Positions 1 through 10,375 are shown, numbered from the stretch's first letter. The stretch: 64,000 nucleotides of DNA from Symbiodinium natans (GCA_905221605.1 CAJNDS010002673.1:162584-226583), one strand, 5' to 3'. The notes: generated from the sequence alone by a model not told the origin. Translations and numbers: made by a program.

Positions 1-1617
1 CAGCAGATGGTGGAGGCAGGGTGAAGGAGGGCTTGCTCCATCTTTAGGGTTTAGGGTTTAGGGTTTAGGGGTTAAGGAAGTTATGCAGTCCTAGGCACCC
101 TGTAACCCGACTTTGTCTGACATCCCCCTAACCCTAAACCCTAAACTCTGCCCTAAACCCTGAACCCCATCCACCGAAGCCCTGAACCGGGGAGTCCTCC
201 CTAAAGCGCCGAGTCCTGGAGGGCTCAGGGTGTTCTAGGGCCCTAAACCCAAACCCTAAACCTTATCAACCTAACCCTAAACCGTAAACCCTACACCCTA
301 AACCCTAAACCCTAAACCCTAAACGCAGGTTTAGGGTGTTCGGGGTTTGTGTGGGGGGGACCCCTCCAGGTCTGCAACCATCGGGCCAAGCTTGCCATCC
401 TGCAACTCGGCAGCCTGAGGGTTTAAGGTTCAAAAGGTTTTAAGGTTTAGGGAATTTTTAGGGTTTAGGGTTTAGGGTTTAGCTTGCTGTCGGATTTATG
501 GGGCTTAGGGACTTTTAGGGTTTATAGGTTCAGGTCCTTTCCTGTTTAGGGCCCGCAAAAGGGTGTGGGCCCCTTGAGGGATGTCCGGGAGGAAGGCACT
601 ATAGGGTTAAGGATGAACGTCCAAGTTGTTGGTTAGGGTTTAGGGTTTAGGGTTCAGGGTTCCGGGTTTAGGGTTTAGGGTTTAGGGTTCAGGGTTCAGG
701 GTTCACGGTTCAGGGTTTAGGGTTTAGGGTTTAGGGTTCAGGCATGAACGTCTAAGTTCTAGAAGGTTGGACCACCTCCGCGCGGCGAACCTTCAGAAAT
801 CTCTGCGCCCCCCGGGGAGCATCTGGAAGGTTTAGGGTTTAGGGTTTAGGGATTAGGGTTTAGGAAGACCCGTAGTCTTATTCCCCTTTATCACCCCTCT
901 ACATACCTTTTACAGTCTGTATATACCTAGGTAGCCCCTAAATTCAAGCCTAAATAACCCCTAAGGTCCCTTATAAGGGTCCCTCCTTCAGTCCCTGCCT
1001 ACTTGAGGGTTAATGATTCATGGGTAGTTATAAGTAGGGTTGGGAGTAAAGTAGCCTATATGGCATCCTTCCTTGGTAACCTATATTGTATCCTTAATTA
1101 GGGCACTCATAGAACCCTACTGAGAACTACCCACGATCCTACAAGTAGATGCTTTGGTGTTTAGGGTGTGCAGTGCGGCTTCAACGCTTCTCTAAGGGGA
1201 CTTGCATGGCTCCGAAGTATAAGGGGTCTCCAAGTTATAAGTAGAGTTATAAGGGCCCTAAATTGGGTTATAAGGACCCTAAATTAGCTTATAAGTCCCT
1301 TAACTATAGTTAGTAAGGTAAGGGGGCCCCTCCTTGTATAAGGGGTCTCCATTTAAGGGCCCATACTAAGGGACCATGAAACCGCACTTAGAGTTTCGCC
1401 TCCTGCTGCTTCGGGAGTGCGGGATGGAATCGATTTTTGGCAGAATCCCTGCTTGGTTTCTTTTTTTATTTGGCTTGCATATGAGAGCTGGGCGGCGCCT
1501 AAAGTGGACCCTAAGCCCGAAACCCTAAACCCTCAACCCTAAACCCTAGGCCCTAAACCCTAAACCCTAAACTCTAAACCCCAAACCCTAAACCCTAAGC
1601 ACCAGGCCAGGGAGGAG
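1..1617. repeat. Telomere-like repeats, mixed orientation, no firm gene
   Basis: Short TTTAGGG arrays (about 46-70, 460-482, 635-740, 829-865) and CCCTAAA arrays (about 240-325, 1522-1600) alternate with unique DNA. Both orientations are present and both are degenerate (GTTCAGGG, CCCTGAA), so this is interstitial and not a chromosome end. A short open stretch at 782-830 could be an upstream helicase exon but has no diagnostic motif. A B-family inverted-repeat element lies at 1003-1145. Confidence 0.8.
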
Positions 1618-1715
1618 GCAAAGTGCTGGTTTTTGTCCAGAGACGTGCTTCAGCGGACGACCTCGCGGCTCTCATTGCTGACGAGTTCGGCCAGACATGC
1701 CGCTTGGATCTGGGG
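1618..1715 (+). CDS. DEAD-box helicase exon (motif IV region)
   Basis: After an AG at 1616-1617 the frame reads [20 protein letters not shown] and on to about LDLG, matching the motif IV strand and helix of DEAD-box helicases. A CCCTAAA array precedes it and a TTTAGGG array follows directly. The 3' boundary may be off by one or two bases, because the phase to the next exon does not close with a simple GT donor. Confidence 0.75.
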
Positions 1716-4700
1716 GTTTAGCGTTTAGGGTTGAGTGTTTAGGGTTTAGGGTTTAGGGTTTAGGGTTTATTTAGGGTTGAGGGTTTAGGGTTTCGGGTGT
1801 AGTGTTTAGGGCTGATGTGGGGGTTTCCCGACATGAGGGCTACCTTATTGTTGTCCTTACTATCAGGAAATCCTACTACTTGGGAAGTCAATTTTAGGGG
1901 TCCCCCATCTTCGTAAACCCCCAATCTAGGGAGGCCCTTTGGGATATTTGATTTTTATCCTCACGCATCTCTAAACCCCCTAAACTCTAAGCTCTAAACC
2001 CTAAACCCTAAACCCTAAACTTTAAACTCTAAACCCAATCTGTTTTTAGTTCCCGAAAATGAGGGTACCTTTTTGGGGTTCCTATAATAAGGATTGCAGT
2101 GCGTTGGGCATATGAAAGAAACCCTTTTTGGGGGGAATTACAATGCTTGTTATACTCACGAAATCTTTTTCTTCAGAGAGATTTAAGGGCCATCTTAGTC
2201 ATGGTCTTGGGATGAGTCTCCACTGTGGAGCTCCTGTAGACTGATTTTGTTTTTTTCCTCCGGTAAGGGCCCAGAGTGCCCCAAACCCCTCAATTAAGGA
2301 ATATGTACCCTATGACTATACAGAGATCCTTGGTGTGATTTGAGGTCGGTTCCTCATTTGATGGGTTTTTTTTGGCTGTCTGGGGGTATTATCACAAGTG
2401 CCAGCGCCAGGTGGGGTGATGCATGGTTTGCGCAGCCAAGACCAACGCGAGGCCACTCTCAGCAAGTTTCTGGGTGGGACTTTACTACAACTTTATCACT
2501 TTACAAGTTTAGGGTTCCTCTATTTTCATATTAAGGGAGCTGAAAGTTAAGCTTTTATTGGGGGGTTAAACAGCAACCAAGGTTTCGCGCTGGCCAGATC
2601 AGGGTCCTGATTGCCACGGACGTCCTCGGGCGGGGCGTCGACATCCCCGACGTCAGCCTGGTCTTCATTTATGACTTTCCGGGGGATATCGAGACGTACC
2701 TTGGGGACGACATGAACCATAAACGGACCTTTATCATAGGAATTATAGTAACTAGTATAGAGTATATATATATATATGGTACCCCCCCCGCCCCATATGC
2801 CCACACTTTTTCCTCTCAGGTGCCATGGTAGCGGTTAGAGGCTTAGGATTTCGAAGCCTCCGAGAGCAGCGAGCACTGTACCAATGTTTTAGGCCCAAAA
2901 GAGCAAAAACGCTGTACTGTTCCAAAAAAACCAATCTTTTTAAGCCAAAACAAGCAAAAATGCCGTACTGTCCCAAAAAAAACCAAAGTTTGGAGACCTC
3001 CAGGCCCTGGAGGAGCCCAAGGTCTCCAAACTTTGGTTTTTTTTGTTTTTTTTTGGCTTTTTTGGGACAGTACAGCATTTTTGCACTTTTTGCCTTAAAA
3101 AGATTGTTTTTTTTGGGACAGTACAGCATTTTCGAGGCCTGGGACCGCAAAAACGCTATACTGTCCAAAAAAAACCAATCCTTTTAAGCCAAAGCAAGCA
3201 AAAATGCTGTACTGTCCCAAAAAAACCAAAAAGAACCAAAGTTTGGAGACCTCCAGGCCCTGGAGGAGCCCAAGGTCTCCAAACTTTGTCTTTTTTGGTT
3301 TTCTGGGACAGTACAGCATTTTTGCACATTTTGCCCTAAAAAGATGGTTTTTTTGGGACAGTACAGCAGACTGCAAAAACGCTGTACTGTCCCAAAAAAC
3401 CAATCTTTTAAGCCGATTCACATTATTTTATACAGGAGTCCTATTGGTTCCTATTCATTTAGCAAGATTCCTTCTCATTTTAACAGGATTCCTATGAATT
3501 CGAACCGGTTCTTTTCAATTTGGTAAGGGTTCCTATGCATTTTAATAGGCTTCCTATTAACTTTTATCGGTTCCGAAAAAATATTGGCAGGATTCCTATG
3601 AAGTCAATAGAGGATTCCTATTTATTTTATAGGATTCCAATAAAGTTTCATAGGGTTCCTAATTCTTTTAATAAGGCTCCTACTAATGTAATAAATTCTT
3701 ATCAATTTTAATCAGATGCTTATTCATGTTAATGGGATTCGTATTTATTTTAATGGATCGCATTCGTTTGAAAGGGATACCGATTGGTTTAGGCTCATAT
3801 TAATTTTAGTAGGATTCCTATTATTTAGGGGTTCACACTTTTTTTGTAGGAGTCCCATTGGTTCCTATTAATTTTAGTAGGGGCCCTCTTCAGTTTATTA
3901 GGATTGCTATCAAGTATAATTGGGTTCTACTTTTTCTAGGGTTCCTATGGATTGAAATAGAGGATTCCTGTTGTTCTGTGTATAAGATTCCAATACATTT
4001 CCATAGTTGCCTAATTATTTTAATAAGGCTCCTACAAATGCAATATGATTCCTATCCATTTTATTCTGTCATTTGAATAGGGTTCCAATAGAATTTGAGA
4101 ATTAAATTAAGGGTTCTCACTCCTATTAATGGGTTTCCTTTTCATTTTTATAAGATTCCTATTGAAACAAGATGAATCCTATGAACCCAATTAAATTTGA
4201 TAGGAACGCTATTCACATGCATAGGATTTCTATTTAAATTCATAGCATGCAATCCACAATCTCGAGCAAATTGTTCAGGCCATTTCTGCTGGAGTTTTAT
4301 GGGAGTCCCTCCCCCCTTTAAAAACCACCGCGCGTGGCGGAACGTAGTATTTTTGTCTGGAAACCATGCTGAAGCGTGGGTGCATGTGGGGGGGGGGGGG
4401 GTAGCATACATATATATATGTATACATATTATATATATATTTATATATATATATATGTATATCACCCCAATTTTAGGGTTCATTTGGGCTCCAAGGTATG
4501 TGCATCGTGTAGGCCGCACCGGGCGCAACGGCCAATGCGGCCGTGCAGTGTCGCTTTTTGAGCCCCAGGAGTGGAGCCTGGGCCCCTATTGACCTACAGT
4601 TTAGTAGTAGCTACCCCTTAATTAATAGGCATAACCCTAAACCTTAGACCCTAGACCCGAAACCCTAAACCTGAAACCCTAAACCCTAAGCCCTAAACTG

Positions 4701-4851
4701 TAGACCCTAAACCCTAGACCCTAAACCCTAAACCCTAAACCCGAAACCCGAAACCCTAAACCCCAATCCCAGGAATGCCTTCTTGGCTCGCGAGCTGGTG
4801 GAAGTCCTGGATGCCTGCCACCAGGAAGTGCCTCCGGAGCTTGAAACTTAG
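1618..4851 (+). CDS. DEAD-box RNA helicase gene, C-terminal half, five exons
   Basis: Five + strand exons join into the RecA-like C-terminal domain of a DEAD-box ATP-dependent RNA helicase. In order they give the strand before motif IV ([15 protein letters not shown]), the HG..SQ.QRE segment, motif V ([16 protein letters not shown]), motif VI ([14 protein letters not shown]) and a tail typical of the family ([14 protein letters not shown]). Three junctions restore frame exactly: AGCAA/GTTTCGC, GAGAC/GTATGTG and CAGGA/GAATGCC. The family unwinds or remodels RNA; the particular substrate cannot be told. The ATPase half (Q motif, GKT, DEAD, SAT) should lie upstream, but I found no convincing exon for it between 1 and 1617. 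The intron before the fourth exon is about 1.8 kb and holds large palindromes. An in-frame TAG at 4849 may be the true stop, or further exons may follow. Confidence 0.85.
2411..2465 (+). CDS. DEAD-box helicase exon (HG..Q.QRE segment)
   Basis: The frame [17 protein letters not shown] matches the conserved His-Gly/Gln/Arg segment between motifs IV and V. The donor GT at 2466 leaves AA, which pairs with the G opening the next exon. Acceptor AGs at 2397-2398, 2403-2404 and 2409-2410 are all in the same phase, so the start is ambiguous by up to 12 bases. Confidence 0.72.
2582..2695 (+). CDS. DEAD-box helicase exon (motif V)
   Basis: The exon encodes [18 protein letters not shown] followed by [15 protein letters not shown]: motif V and the following strand. 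The donor GT at 2696 leaves GAGAC, completed by the G at 4496. Confidence 0.82.
2885..3415. repeat. Tandem pair of long palindromic units
   Basis: Two similar units of about 250 bp lie in tandem. Each is an inverted repeat around a centre that reads GGTCTCC on one side and its complement GGAGACC on the other (about 2993-3035 and 3244-3287). Arms carry A- or T-rich tracts and the motif CTGTACTGTCCCAAAAAA or its complement. A third partial arm ends near 3415. The pair could form large hairpins. Confidence 0.8.
3425..4250. repeat. Degenerate AT-rich repeat, unit about 20-30 bp
   Basis: Variants of AGGATTCCTATTAATTTTAAT recur every 20-30 bases through about 800 bp, heavily diverged. The block is AT-rich against a GC-balanced background. 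It resembles an old satellite or minisatellite within the helicase intron. Confidence 0.7.
4496..4570 (+). CDS. DEAD-box helicase exon (motif VI)
   Basis: The sequence [20 protein letters not shown] carries motif VI with its arginine fingers (HRxGRxGR). The GT at 4571 is used as donor because CAGGA joins G at 4773 to give [13 protein letters not shown], the usual continuation. Confidence 0.85.
4773..4851 (+). CDS. DEAD-box helicase exon (C-terminal tail)
   Basis: The exon reads [17 protein letters not shown] then EVPPELET followed by TAG. The L..EL...L....Q.VP..L pattern closes many DEAD-box proteins. A CCCTAAA array (4630-4768) precedes it and TTTAGGG follows near 4893. Whether the TAG is used or a donor lies just before it is open. 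Confidence 0.7.
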
Positions 4852-4960
4852 GGATTCTTGGGAATACTTTTGATGCTGTATTACCTTAGGGACTAGGGTT
4901 TAGGGTTTAGGGTTTAGGGTTGAGGGTTTGCGACGATAAAGGCCCTGCACGGTCAGGAAG

Positions 4961-5034
4961 GATTGAAGCAAAAGGCAGATCGTAGATTAGCTAGGCAAAA
5001 CAGGTTGAGCGTGCAGTCGCCAGGCTCTGTGTAA
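4961..5034 (+). CDS. Candidate basic exon, possible helicase tail
   Basis: After AG at 4959-4960 the frame LKQKADRRLARQNRLSVQ runs to TAA at 5032. It is lysine/arginine-rich, as helicase C-termini often are, and lies between telomere-like arrays. No motif confirms it. Confidence 0.3.
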
Positions 5035-5245
5035 AGACTCTGAGCCAGAGAGTGGGGTGTTTTTCCCATTCGATAGAACGAGCGAGTAAGCATTTCTCGT
5101 GTGCTGACGTTTTCGGGCCTCGGCTCAAGAACGGCGGAGGAGGCAGTGCTGGCAGTCATCAAGTCCAGTTTCACAAAGGGTTTAGGATTTAGGGATACTT
5201 TGGCATATTTTCTGAGAAGCAGCTACAACCATGAATTTTTGTCAG

Positions 5246-5475
5246 GGTTCCAAGTTCAGTATTAAGGAGAGGGCTGCGGAGTCCGGCAAGACTCAGACGG
5301 GCGCGAAGAAGTTGCCAGAACTCGACGCGCAAAGTCCTCCCATGGCCTCTGCCCACGAGCTCCTGGACTGGGACGCCTCGGGGAGGCGGTGCTGGAGCTA
5401 CTCCTTCACCGGGGCGTCGGAGCAGGGGAGGATGGAGTTCCGAAGCCAAGGTCTCAAAAGGGAGTCAAGCTTCCA
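5246..5475 (+). CDS. Candidate exon, unknown protein
   Basis: An open + strand frame starting GSKFSIKERAAESGKTQ with balanced composition follows an AG at 5244-5245, and runs to the edge of a poly-C element at about 5490. Not recognised. Confidence 0.35.
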
Positions 5476-5489
5476 CCGTTTGCTTATCA

Positions 5490-5605
5490 GAACACCCCCC
5501 CCCCCCCCCCAAAATGTAAAATAATAACAACCCCTATATTACCCTTATAAGGAAGAATATTAAGGAAGAATTTGTTTTTGTTTTGGGGGGGGGGGGGGTT
5601 CAGCA
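5490..5605. repeat. M-family element bounded by poly-C and poly-G
   Basis: A run of C then AAAATG opens the element and TTTTG then a run of G closes it, so the ends are inverted repeats. The core ATATTACCCTTATAAGGAAG is nearly repeated at about 28817-28840 in a second copy. Confidence 0.6.
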
Positions 5606-5874
5606 ATTCGTGGGCTGGGGACATCCCCTAAGGATGAATTTCAGGAGGTCCCCTGAATCTACTCCGGAAATGACCCTTCTAGTGCCATAAGATCCTCAAA
5701 CCCAAGGGTACAACCTTAGGGGTCCCCTAAACCATAAACCCTAAACCCTAAACCCTAAACCCATGAAGGTCACCTGCGAACAACCTGGGGTTGGGGAGAC
5801 TGGAAGCTCATTCAGGCAGGAGCCAAGACACACATGGCCGTTACCTTGGTAGCTGATTGGCACCCTGTTTTGTC

Positions 5875-5956
5875 AGGGTTTAGGGTTTAGGGTTTAGGGT
5901 TTAGGGTTTAGGGTTTAGGGTTTAGGGTTTAGGGTTTAGGGTTTAGGGTTTAGGGC
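5875..5956. repeat. TTTAGGG array, near-perfect, about 11 units
   Basis: About eleven uninterrupted TTTAGGG units, one of the cleaner arrays. Confidence 0.95.
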
Positions 5957-6014
5957 AGAAGTAACTCACACCACCAAAAAGCGAAGGGGGGGGGGGGGTA
6001 CCCTCATGATAGGG

Positions 6015-6099
6015 CAGCCCTGGCCAAGGTGAGCTGGAGTGGCATCACCGACGTGTTGGAGCTTACTGATCCTGGATCCTTTCAGCTCGTGTCTCGCAA
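6015..6099 (+). CDS. Candidate exon before an R-family intron
   Basis: The frame ALAKVSWSGITDVLELTD then PGSFQLVSRN is open and gene-like and stops where the R-family inverted-repeat element begins. Function unknown. Confidence 0.35.
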
Positions 6100-6199
6100 C
6101 TTGGTCATGGTTGGGCAATGTTTTTACATCTTTAAGGGCACTTAAACCCAAGAAGGAATATAAATTTAGATTTTTAATACGATCGCAACCATGAACTAG
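6099..6199. repeat. R-family introner-like element, copy 1
   Basis: Opens TTGGTCATGGTTGGG and closes CAACCATGAACTAG, imperfect inverted repeats. The interior (AAGGGCACTTA, CCCA(A)AAGGAATA) matches a second copy at 10804-10904. The closing AG could be a splice acceptor. Confidence 0.65.
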
Positions 6200-6750
6200 G
6201 TAATGGCAGGCATGCTAGCACATTTAAGAAGAAGACCACGGGACACGTCTTGCTGGACGTCGAGATGCTGCAGTAGCGGCGGCCTGCCCCACCACCATTT
6301 TTCGAAGCAGACGGGATGTTGCGCATCCTCGTCGATTTCGGGGTGCCACGAGCCGAAGGGCGCGCGGAGTAGTCTTGAAGCGATTCGCAGCTTGTTTAGA
6401 CTCGGGCGATTGCCTCATTAGAAAAAGTCCACTTCGCCAAGTCAGACGCGCTTGCCACCATGACACCGTTCCTCGCCTCACGGCCTCTGCCGATCACGTG
6501 GCAGGTGCCTTCGTGGCGCAGGCGATGGCAGCAGGCTGTGTCAGTTTGAGCCCGATATGCTCGAAGGGTGTATAAGGGCACCTTCTTGATTCAGCCTGTG
6601 TCCATCGCAGGTGCTGTGCCCCCAGGCTACGACTTTGACGCCACTCGTCTTGGGAATTTGACGAGCCGCACTGAGCTGTCTTAGTTGGAAAGTTCCGGGC
6701 AGAACTGTTTCTGGGGGTTCATCGCCCCATTCACTGGCCGCCATGCTTCA
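6200..6750. other. Complex-sequence region with several short open frames
   Basis: Unique GC-rich DNA with short open frames on both strands. No frame dominates and no domain is recognisable. It may contain exons of the gene that includes 6015-6099. Confidence 0.3.
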
Positions 6751-6813
6751 GCGTTTTGACGGCTGCTGTTTCGGATTTGGGTTAGGGTCTGCCTTCAGGC
6801 GCGTGTTGGACAG

Positions 6814-6954
6814 GATGTCAAGGAACTCAGGCGACACTGCTTGCAAACGGAAGGAGACATCAGCTGTCACATGCTGTCACCAAGGCACAGATGCGAGCCA
6901 TGCAAGCCATGTGCCTTTGCCTTGCACATGAAAGTTGAGGGTGGATCTAAGGCC
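6814..6954 (+). CDS. Candidate cysteine-rich exon (possible zinc-binding)
   Basis: From AG at 6812-6813 the frame reads DVKELRRHCLQTEGDISC and on to RCEPCKPCAFALH. The C..C..C spacing recalls CCCH-like fingers common in dinoflagellate proteins, but the remaining ligands are not in this exon. It ends against a D-family element. Confidence 0.35.
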
Positions 6955-7058
6955 TGGTGGTACCCTTTTTCTCTTTTTTGGTTTCAAGGTCCCTTATTTT
7001 AAAGTTACCAAACCAAAAACGAATATCCTTATTACAATATGGTTACTGGGCTACCAAG
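6955..7058. repeat. D-family introner-like element, copy 1
   Basis: Begins GGTGGTACCC, has CCTTATTACAATATGG near the end and closes TTACTGGGCTACCAAG, the D-family 3' terminus that serves as acceptor elsewhere in the window. Confidence 0.65.
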
Positions 7059-7097
7059 AAAGTATAGTATACGCCCTTTGTGGAGCCGGGGCCCTTC

Positions 7098-7224
7098 CTT
7101 GAGGGTTCATGGGTAGTTAGTTAAGTACTAGTTGTATGTAGGCTTATATTCAGTGCCCGAGGGAATTAGAGTATGGGCTGCCTTACTTCTACCCCTACTT
7201 AGAACTATTCAATGAATCTCCAAG
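7098..7224. repeat. B-family introner-like element, copy 2
   Basis: Starts CTTGAGGGTTCATGGGTAGT and ends with a degenerate complement closing CTCCAAG. Only about 40 bases separate it from the D element at 6955-7058. Confidence 0.55.
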
Positions 7225-7571
7225 TAGTCATAAGGAATGTACATAAGAAAGACCCATGAGGCACCCAGTTTTGATCAAGCAAGCCAGTACAATTTTGGAA
7301 TCACGGCAACAAAGCCCTAAAGCCTAAACTATAGCCGGTTTAGATTGGTGTTTGAGTGTGGCCAGAGCATCCGCGGGGCTCCCCGCCCTCCCCCTGAAGC
7401 CGCCACGGAACAAGGAAGGGACCCACCCGGCATACATGCTGTGGGCTGCCCAACCAGGTGGCTATAGGTGCTTTTCGTCTTCTTTGTGGAGGGCGAACCT
7501 CGTTCGGCAACCCTGCATGCTCTTGGGCTGTCTAAGAACCTAGCCAAGGATGGAGCAGATGCAGCAACCAA

Positions 7572-7668
7572 AGCCAGCACCTGCTCCGGCACCTGCGCCG
7601 GTGCCTGCGTCGGTGCCCGCGTCGGTGCCTGCGCCGGTGCCTGCGTCGGTGCCTGCGTCGGTGTCTGC
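7572..7668. repeat. GTGCCTGCGTCG minisatellite
   Basis: About eight 12-bp units (GTGCCTGCGTCG and near variants). Read on the + strand it gives alternating Pro/Val/Ala/Ser, within an open frame at 7550-7831. That frame may be an artefact of the repeat; no gene is claimed. Confidence 0.75.
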
Positions 7669-8336
7669 GCGGGCCGCCAGCATGCCGGGCACTCAGGGCT
7701 TGCAAGACCCGAGCCCAGACAGCCGCCGTTACCCCTTTTGCTTTAGGTCTAAGAACATGGCTGTGAATGCTGTGAATCCGACTGGGCCTCCATATTTAAT
7801 GGGTACCGGGCTACTTGCGCTGGAGTTCTGATAAGGCGGAGAAAAGAGAGGGGCTTCACATGGTTGAACTTGACCTGGTCGGCAGCGGGGCTAGGAGGCA
7901 CTCAGCTCTATACGCTGTCGCCATTTGTTCGGCCCAGGATCTTCGCATTGAACTCGGGTCGCTTGGCCATGAATAAACACGAATGGTATGCCCTTCGGGT
8001 CCGTACATATTTATACGATAATGACCCCCCAAAAACCTTATTGCATTCGCAAGGCCCCTATATGACGCGGACGGCACTCACAAAGATAGTACCACTACGC
8101 ACAAACCGTCCATGAGAGCGACAAGGGTAAATCAAGTGCTTCGCTTCTTACAGACAGAGCTGTACGTTTGAACGCCAAAGGGAAAACCTTAGAAACCCTA
8201 AGCCGCTAGGCAGCCTAAACTTTATATACCTTACAAACCCTACACAGCCCTATAAAACCCTATGAACCCGACAAACCCTATAAACCCTAAAAACACTATA
8301 GACCCTAAAAACACTATAAACCCAACCCTGTAATCC

Positions 8337-8545
8337 CGAAACCCCAAACACTACACCCCAAACCCCAAACCCCAAACCCCAAACCCTAAACCCGCAACCC
8401 TAAATCCTAAACCCTAAACCCTAAACCCTAAACCCTAAACCCTAGACCCTAAACCCTAAACCCTAAACCCTAAACCCTAAACCCTAAACCCTAAACCCTA
8501 AACCCTAAACCCTAAACCCTAAACCCTAAACCCTAAACCCTAACC
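8337..8545. repeat. CCCTAAA array, about 20 units
   Basis: Degenerate CCCCAAA at the left grading into near-perfect CCCTAAA units. A short exon-like stretch and then a TTTAGGG array follow, so the exon candidate is framed by arrays of opposite orientation. Confidence 0.95.
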
Positions 8546-8569
8546 AAACTGCTAATGAGCACCCGCAGC

Positions 8570-8640
8570 CAGCCATGGCCGAGCCCTGCGCAGCTGCGGG
8601 TTGCCAGCTTCCTGGCACGAAGCTGTGGCTGAGACTGCAG
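8570..8640 (+). CDS. Candidate short exon between opposed arrays
   Basis: The frame AMAEPCAAAGCQLPGTKLWL lies between CCCTAAA on the left and TTTAGGG on the right, the arrangement seen at confirmed exons. Not recognised. Confidence 0.35.
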
Positions 8641-8770
8641 AGGGTTTAGGGTTAGGGTTTAGGGTTTAGGGTTTAGGGTTTAGGGTTTAGGGTTTAGGGT
8701 TTAGGTTTAGGGTTTAGGGTTTAGGGTTCAGGGTTTAGGGTTTAGGGTTCTAGGGTTTAGGGTTTCGAGT
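8641..8770. repeat. TTTAGGG array, about 18 units
   Basis: Slightly degenerate array starting directly after the exon-like stretch. Confidence 0.95.
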
Positions 8771-9335
8771 TTGGGGATCCTGGAGACGGCAGTTGTTCCC
8801 TAGGTAGGCTCTTGGGACACTTTCATATATTTTCCCCTCATTAGGTTTTTAAGAGGATCATATTAAACTCTACGCCCTAAACCGAGTAGGGTTTAGGGTT
8901 TAGGGTATAGGGTTTAGGGTTTAGGGTTTAGGATTCAGGGCTCCTCCGGGATTTCTTTATGCATGAGGAGCTCGTGCAAAGTCAGGGCGACACCGTGCTT
9001 GAACTCCATGATGCACCTTTTTTTTCTTTTTGTACTTGCTTAGGGTTTAGGGTTTAGGGTTTAGGGTTTGAGATTTTGTGTTTTCCCTCAACAGTGTACC
9101 TCCAGGACTCGCTTTCGTAAACTGATGTGCCGTGTTCATGGGCACGAGAGCGGCGTGCTCGGCCAGGCACGCTCAGACAAGCCGGTGCTTTTAGGGTTTC
9201 GGGTGTAAGGTTGAGGGTTTTGGGTTGGGATCAAGGTCCAGGTGTAAAAGAGATTACATCCCAACCCTAAACCCTAAACCCTAAGTTGAGGGTTTAGGCC
9301 TGGGATCAAGAAGTCCAGGTGTAAAAGAGATTAAA

Positions 9336-9442
9336 CTTGGGATGTTCCCCCCCCTATGCTAACAGTTCCTAATAGGGCTTGTAATAGGGGGTTACTCGAA
9401 TCCCTATTCAGGACTGTTAGTATAAAGGGGCAACATCCCAAG
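9336..9442. repeat. A-family introner-like element, copy 1
   Basis: Opens CTTGGGATGTTCCCCC and closes GGGGCAACATCCCAAG, with an inner pair CTAACAGTTCCTAATAGGG / CCCTATTCAGGACTGTTAG. It lies directly 5' of the MYND exon. Confidence 0.85.
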
Positions 9443-9449
9443 ATGAAAG

Positions 9450-9530
9450 CTCAACTGCCCGAGTTGGCTTAGGTGTAGCCGCTGTGGCGCTGCAGCCTAT
9501 TGCTCCACAGAGTGCCAGCGCAAGGACTGG
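9450..9530 (+). CDS. MYND zinc-finger exon
   Basis: The + frame reads LNCPSWLRCSRCGAAAYC then STECQRKDWK. The C..C....YCS.ECQ..DW pattern is diagnostic of MYND fingers, which bind proline-rich partners. The final H...C ligands are missing and should be in the next exon, which I could not place. The frame stays open to a TAG at 9555, but the motif suggests leaving the exon near 9529, where GC follows AAG. The exon lies between an A-family element and a TTTAGGG array. Domain call firm, boundaries approximate. Confidence 0.7.
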
Positions 9531-9556
9531 AAGGCATCTCTCTCTCGGCTCAAATA

Positions 9557-9648
9557 GGGTTTAGGGTTTAGGGTTTAGGGTTTAGGGTTTAGGGTTTAGG
9601 GTTTAGGGTTTAGGGTTTAGGGTTTAGGGTTTAGGGTTTAGGGTTTAG
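9557..9648. repeat. TTTAGGG array, about 13 units
   Basis: Near-perfect units immediately downstream of the MYND exon. Confidence 0.95.
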
Positions 9649-9760
9649 CAAAGCCAGGAGGGCTGGGTGTTCGGTTCTAAGGTTTAGGGGTTCGGGTTGC
9701 AACTGTAAACCTTTAACTGCGGGTTTCGGGTTGTTTTTGGACTCGCTGAATGAACGAGAG

Positions 9761-9787
9761 GGAGAGAGAGAGAGAGAGAGAGAGAGA
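9761..9787. repeat. (GA)n microsatellite
   Basis: About 13 GA dinucleotides. Long open frames around it are low-complexity and not called as genes. Confidence 0.9.
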
Positions 9788-10275
9788 AGGCGTGAGAGTG
9801 TTTGGGTTTTAGGGGTTGCATGTTCATGTTTGCCGGCAGCCTCCAAAGTCCGTTGCTCAAAAGGGGTTGCATTTTATGGGTTTTGGGGCAAGCAGCACAA
9901 AAGCGGAGATGGACCGTCGTTTGAGTTTTCGGGTTCACGGCCGGACGACCGGAAAACACTGGTTCACTGTGTATCTAAGCCTGAAGGTTCATGCTGCTGT
10001 GCGAATCGTATGAGTGCCATACTTCAAAAGCTTGCGTTGCAGGAGGTCGCCGGGCCCCCCGCCCCAGCAAAACAGCAAAAAAACAAGCCCTAAACCCTAA
10101 CCCTAAACCCTAAACCCTAAACCCAAAAAGGCCCAAAGATGACTCTACACAAGGCCCCCTTCCTTGTGGAGGGCAGGGGGGAGGGGGGGGAAGGGAAACC
10201 CTAAACGCTAAACCCTAGACCCTAACCAGTAAACCCTAAACCCTAAACCCTAAACCCTAAACCCTAAACCTAAAC

Positions 10276-10375
10276 CATGGACCCTTGCAACCGCCTGATG
10301 CACATCCGAGACTCACAAGCTCTCGTGCCAGAAAGTCGTCTCTCCGGAGACTCGCTGCTTGGACTCGACAGACTG
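10276..10375 (+). CDS. Candidate exon between opposed arrays
   Basis: Frame MDPCNRLMHIRDSQALVP and on to about LLGLDRL, preceded by CCCTAAA units (10085-10270) and followed by TTTAGGG at 10378. Unknown product. Confidence 0.35.

Larger units (their letters stand above)
2696..4495 (+). other. Large helicase intron with palindromes and repeats
   Basis: This GT-AG intron contains a (TA)n tract at 2764, two long palindromic units (2885-3415), a degenerate repeat field (3425-4250), a poly-G run near 4389 and a second (TA)n tract at 4410-4457. Open frames inside it, such as the one running from 4197 into the next exon, are not coding. Confidence 0.7.

Noticed and set aside
360-420. Helicase motif III (SAT) exon
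   Set aside because: A short SATIG reading exists near 373, but neighbouring residues do not fit DEAD-box sequence; judged chance.
2752-3421. Overlapping frames on both strands over the palindromes
   Set aside because: Both strands and several frames are open because the sequence is an inverted repeat; the proteins mirror one another.
4197-4592. 131-codon frame running into motif VI of the helicase
   Set aside because: Only the part from 4496 matches the helicase; upstream codons translate TA-rich and poly-G intron sequence.
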